Shown piece by piece: positions 13,523 through 15,858 of a DNA stretch of 15,858 bases. Numbering within the stretch: position 1 is the stretch's first letter; each line of letters begins with the position of its first letter. Source of the DNA: Clostridiales bacterium. GTDB lineage: Bacteria > Bacillota > Clostridia > WRLR01. Under the pieces are notes generated by a model that searched no databases, was not told the origin of the DNA, and saw only the letters and a program-made list of their open reading frames with translations. The stretch lies in assembly GCA_031287655.1 (NCBI GenBank), contig JAITSR010000129.1, forward strand, positions 1 through 15,858, written 5' to 3'. The translations under genes were made by a program, and so were the position numbers.

Positions 13523-15253
13523 TTAATCCCGGTCCTGACTCGCCTCCAAAATTCTTCCGTCCGCCGCGTCAATCTCGTATTCGTACTCCGTGCGGCCGCT
13601 GTAAAATTCAACGTCGTAAACAACGCGGCCATCGTCGCGGTCACGTTTTACACGAATATAGGTCACGTCGGATTCGTTCAGCCCCGCGTGACGCAGCGCG
13701 ATTGCCTTCGCGTCCGCCTCAGTGATCGCGGCCGCCGCGGTCGGCGAGACCGTCGGGGCCGGGCGGGCGGTCCTGCCCGGTCGGCTTGTCCGGGTCACAG
13801 GCGCGTTTGGCGATGCCGTCGGGCGGGCGGTCCTGCTTGGCCGCCTTGTCTGGGTCACGGCCGCGCCCGGTGAGGCCGTCGGGGTCGGGCGGGCGGTTCT
13901 GCTTGGCCGACTCGTCCGGGTCGCAGGCGTGAAACGCTCGACATCGCTGTCAAACTCCAAAATTTTTCCGTTCGCCGCGTCAATCTCGTAATCATACTCC
14001 GTATTGCCGCTGTAAAATTCGACGTCGTAAACATTGCGGCCGTCTTCGCGGTCGCGTCTTACACGAATAAAGGTCACGTCGGATTCGTTCAGCCCCGCGT
14101 GGCGCAGCGCGATTGCCTTCGCGTCCGCCTCGGTGATCGCGGCCGCCGAGCTCAGCAAAACCGCCGGTGGGGCGGCGGCGCTCAGCAGGCCCGTGGAAAT
14201 ATCCGCCAATTCCCCGGAAACGCCATTGGCCGGTTCGATTTTGGGCGCTTCGGATATTCCGCCGCCGCTCCCCGCCCCCAACGTACACGCCGTAAACACG
14301 GCGGCTGCAATCAATACGGCGGAAACGAGAATCGCCGCGCGCGTGGTTTTTCTGTGTTTCATAATAGCGCCAAGCCTTTCTTTGAGGGCCTGCTTGCCCT
14401 CAATCATCGTTGTTGACAATACCGTTTTGGGGAGCCTGCTCTCCGCGACGACCGCGATCAGCGTATCGCCGTAGCCCTGCTTTTCGCTTGCGCCGTATCG
14501 TCTGATCACCGCTTCATCGCAGGCGAGCTCGCAGGCGCGGTCAATCTCGCGGCGCATAATCCACGCGATCGGATTGAACCAATGAACCGACACGGCTATG
14601 ACAGACAGCCACTTCACGAAAATATCCTTCCTCCGCAGATGCGTCAGTTCGTGCGCCAACACGTTGCGCAGCTGCTCGTCCGTGTAATCGCGCTCCGGCA
14701 GCACAATTACGGGGCTAAACGCGCCGATTAACAGAGGCGTCGCGGCGACCGCGCTTTTATACACCCGAACGGGCGCGGAAATGTCCGTTGACTTGCGCGT
14801 CCTGAAGAGTTTAAGAGAATACCACCAGTAGCTTGCGAGATAGCACAACAGAACCGCGGCCGCGACAGGTAAATATAACCAAAACAGCAGGCTGAGCGGT
14901 ATCCCGGCCGCGCCATTCATGTTTTGCGGGCTTCGGGCGTCGTCGGCGGTTGGTACGCGGTATTCCCCGCCTTGCTCAAAAGCCGCCTCCGAAGCGCCGC
15001 GCTCCCGCTCCGAGCTTTCCTCCGCTGCAAGAACGTATTGCGTGACGGCCTCGCTGATGGTCGGCACGGCGGCCGGCAAGGTCACCAGACTTGATACCGG
15101 CACGAGCAGCGCCGCGACGACGACGAGCCACAGCGCGTACTGCGCCGCCTTCGGCAGCCGATGGCGAATTAACGGCTTTGCGAGCAGGAGCAGAACGGTC
15201 AGCGCGCCGCCCGTCAGCGACATGATGATTATCGCACGGATAGCGTCATTCAT
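13523..15253 (-). CDS. M56 (BlaR1/MecR1-type) membrane metallopeptidase with two C-terminal PepSY domains
   Basis: A 576-residue membrane protein, likely the antirepressor for the overlapping blaI. Hydrophobic segments lie at about 7-28, 38-59, 117-142 and 306-325. The M56 zinc site is HELTH (201-205), with downstream E242 and ACDEAV, in the cytoplasmic part between segments three and four. After the last segment comes an extracytoplasmic part: PepSY domain 1 (about 371-434), a Pro/Thr/Ser/Arg linker of three related units (about 440-507), and PepSY domain 2 (about 508-571). The two domains differ at about eight positions. BlaR1 carries a penicillin-binding sensor here; this protein has none. 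PepSY domains act as protease propeptides or inhibitors elsewhere. The start overlaps the blaI stop by 8 nt. What it senses is unknown. Confidence 0.88.
   Translation of the reverse strand: MNDAIRAIIIMSLTGGALTVLLLLAKPLIRHRLPKAAQYALWLVVVAALLVPVSSLVTLPAAVPTISEAVTQYVLAAEESSERERGASEAAFEQGGEYRVPTADDARSPQNMNGAAGIPLSLLFWLYLPVAAAVLLCYLASYWWYSLKLFRTRKSTDISAPVRVYKSAVAATPLLIGAFSPVIVLPERDYTDEQLRNVLAHELTHLRRKDIFVKWLSVIAVSVHWFNPIAWIMRREIDRACELACDEAVIRRYGASEKQGYGDTLIAVVAESRLPKTVLSTTMIEGKQALKERLGAIMKHRKTTRAAILVSAVLIAAAVFTACTLGAGSGGGISEAPKIEPANGVSGELADISTGLLSAAAPPAVLLSSAAAITEADAKAIALRHAGLNESDVTFIRVRRDREDGRNVYDVEFYSGNTEYDYEIDAANGKILEFDSDVERFTPATRTSRPSRTARPTPTASPGAAVTQTRRPSRTARPTASPNAPVTRTSRPGRTARPAPTVSPTAAAAITEADAKAIALRHAGLNESDVTYIRVKRDRDDGRVVYDVEFYSGRTEYEYEIDAADGRILEASQDRD
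13541..14143 (-). repeat. Duplicated PepSY coding segment with a repetitive linker
   Basis: Two copies of about 190 bp (13541-13732 and 13952-14143, offset 411 bp) encode the near-identical PepSY domains. Between them, about 13735-13930 holds three related units of roughly 60-66 bp that each encode a TRTSRPSRTARP-like stretch. The similarity at DNA level points to recent in-frame duplication. Confidence 0.85.
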
Positions 15254-15629
15254 CTCTACAGTCCCCCATTTGGAAAAAATGTTTCAGTTCGTCAATATCG
15301 CCTTCGTTCAGCTGCCCGCCCTGACAGAGCGCCGCGGCGAGCGCCTTTGCGTTTCCCTCGAACACGCGGGCGATAAACGTCGGCACCTCCGAGCGTATAT
15401 ATTCGCTCTCAGACACCTTCGGTACAAACTGGGCCGCTCCGTATTTGTCAAGCGGTTCAATCACGCCCTTATCGCGCAATCGAAACACGAGTGTCTTAAT
15501 CGTCGAATGATTCCACTTGGTCGTCCGCAAAAGCTCGTCGCGAATCTGCGCAAGCGTCATCGCCCCCTGCTTGCGCCAGAGCAGCCGCATAACCTCCAGT
15601 TCCGCGTTTGATATTGTCTTGTCATTCAT
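15246..15629 (-). CDS. blaI: BlaI/MecI/CopY-family transcriptional repressor
   Basis: A 127-residue winged-helix repressor. ISNAELEVMRLLW starts the fold, WNHSTIKTLVFRLRDKGVI is the recognition helix and wing approach, and the C-terminal half is the dimerisation domain. ATG 15629 follows GGAGG by 5 nt and matches the family start; the longer frame to 15677 would run through the operator. Its stop overlaps the start of the M56 gene by 8 nt (ATGAATGA), the usual coupled blaI-blaR layout. Operators with TACA-N2-TGTA symmetry lie at its promoter, so it should repress its own operon. No beta-lactamase or other resistance gene is adjacent, so further targets must be elsewhere. The symbol is by family, not by proven beta-lactam response. 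Confidence 0.9.
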   Translation of the reverse strand: MNDKTISNAELEVMRLLWRKQGAMTLAQIRDELLRTTKWNHSTIKTLVFRLRDKGVIEPLDKYGAAQFVPKVSESEYIRSEVPTFIARVFEGNAKALAAALCQGGQLNEGDIDELKHFFQMGDCRDE

Positions 15630-15648
15630 AATTTCCTCCAAGTTAATG

Positions 15649-15672
15649 GTGTAGCTATATTCTACACATGTA
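15649..15672. promoter_or_regulatory. BlaI-type operators overlapping the blaI promoter
   Basis: Two overlapping dyads cover the -10. TACA-CA-TGTA at 15663-15672 matches the TACA-N2-TGTA core known for BlaI/MecI/CopY. GTGTAG-N7-CTACAC lies at 15649-15667. Binding would block the -10 and start site. Confidence 0.75.
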
Positions 15673-15687
15673 ACCACGGCTTGTCAA
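15659..15687 (-). promoter_or_regulatory. Promoter of the blaI-M56 operon
   Basis: On the minus strand, -35 TTGACA (15682-15687), a 17-nt spacer and -10 TAGAAT (15659-15664). The -10 is embedded in the operator dyads. The start site would be near 15652, giving a short leader with GGAGG at 15635-15639. Confidence 0.85.
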
Positions 15688-15710
15688 GGGGGCAATTTGT
15701 GAATTTTTAC

Positions 15711-15858
15711 AACGCGGACTGCGAGCGGACTGCGAGCGACGGCGGAGAAGCCGCCGGGGATTGACAAGGAGCGTAGCCCTTTGTCCGCAATAAGGAGGGA
15801 GGAATCGGAGGGAACCATAGGGTGCCCTCCGAGGAGCGAGCGGACTGCGAGCGACGCG
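15711..15858. repeat. Repeat- and hairpin-rich intergenic segment at the right edge
   Basis: A perfect 21-bp direct repeat (15721-15741 and 15836-15856, starting GCGAGCGGACTGCGAGCGAC) flanks three hairpins: GGCGG-AGAAG-CCGCC (about 15741-15755), GACAAGG paired with CCTTTGTC (about 15763-15785) and CGGAGGG paired with CCCTCCG (about 15806-15831). A further partial copy of the repeat core begins near 15714. No gene is seen. It looks like an intergenic repeat element that may continue past the window. Confidence 0.6.

Overview
The window reads as chromosome of a GC-rich, anaerobic, Clostridia-like Firmicute. The evidence is the gene order rimP-nusA-ylxR/ylxQ-infB-rbfA-nrnA, a clostridial-type reverse rubrerythrin next to a PerR-like regulator, a BlaI/M56 pair, and sigma-A-like promoters with 17-nt spacers. 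No phage, transposase, CRISPR, rRNA or tRNA gene was seen. The species cannot be named from the sequence alone.

Positions 1-9131 (minus strand) hold a transcription/translation operon read from a promoter at 9103-9131: rimP, nusA, a fused ylxR(rnpM)-ylxQ gene, infB, rbfA, nrnA and the start of a YnbB-type (methionine gamma-lyase family) gene cut by the window edge. Several of these proteins carry unusual low-complexity additions: a Lys/Gly insert in RimP, an acidic tail on NusA, a Gly/Asp/Ser linker in YlxR-YlxQ, and a very long Ala/Pro- then Gly/Arg-rich linker in IF2. A MITE-like palindrome of about 160 bp sits between rimP and nusA.

Positions 9132-10620 (plus strand) hold an oxidative-stress unit: a promoter with a 7-1-7 Fur/PerR-type dyad over its -10, a perR-like gene, a 27-bp tandem repeat and a reverse rubrerythrin. 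The unit ends at a strong hairpin shared with the convergent leuA.

Positions 10621-13510 hold leuA (minus), whose near-consensus promoter places the predicted transcription start on the A of the start codon, suggesting a leaderless mRNA. A hairpin-rich, partly AT-rich intergenic segment follows, then a plus-strand NAD-dependent epimerase-like gene.

Positions 13511-15858 hold a minus-strand blaI-like repressor overlapping an M56 (BlaR1-type) membrane metallopeptidase gene. The peptidase ends in two nearly identical PepSY domains rather than a penicillin-binding sensor. TACA-N2-TGTA type operators overlap the pair's promoter. Beyond it lies a hairpin-rich, repeat-containing segment without genes.

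The candidates most worth a second look are the M56-PepSY-PepSY/BlaI sensor, the YlxR-YlxQ fusion, the set of charged disordered segments in the operon proteins, the predicted leaderless leuA, and the palindrome in the rimP-nusA gap.
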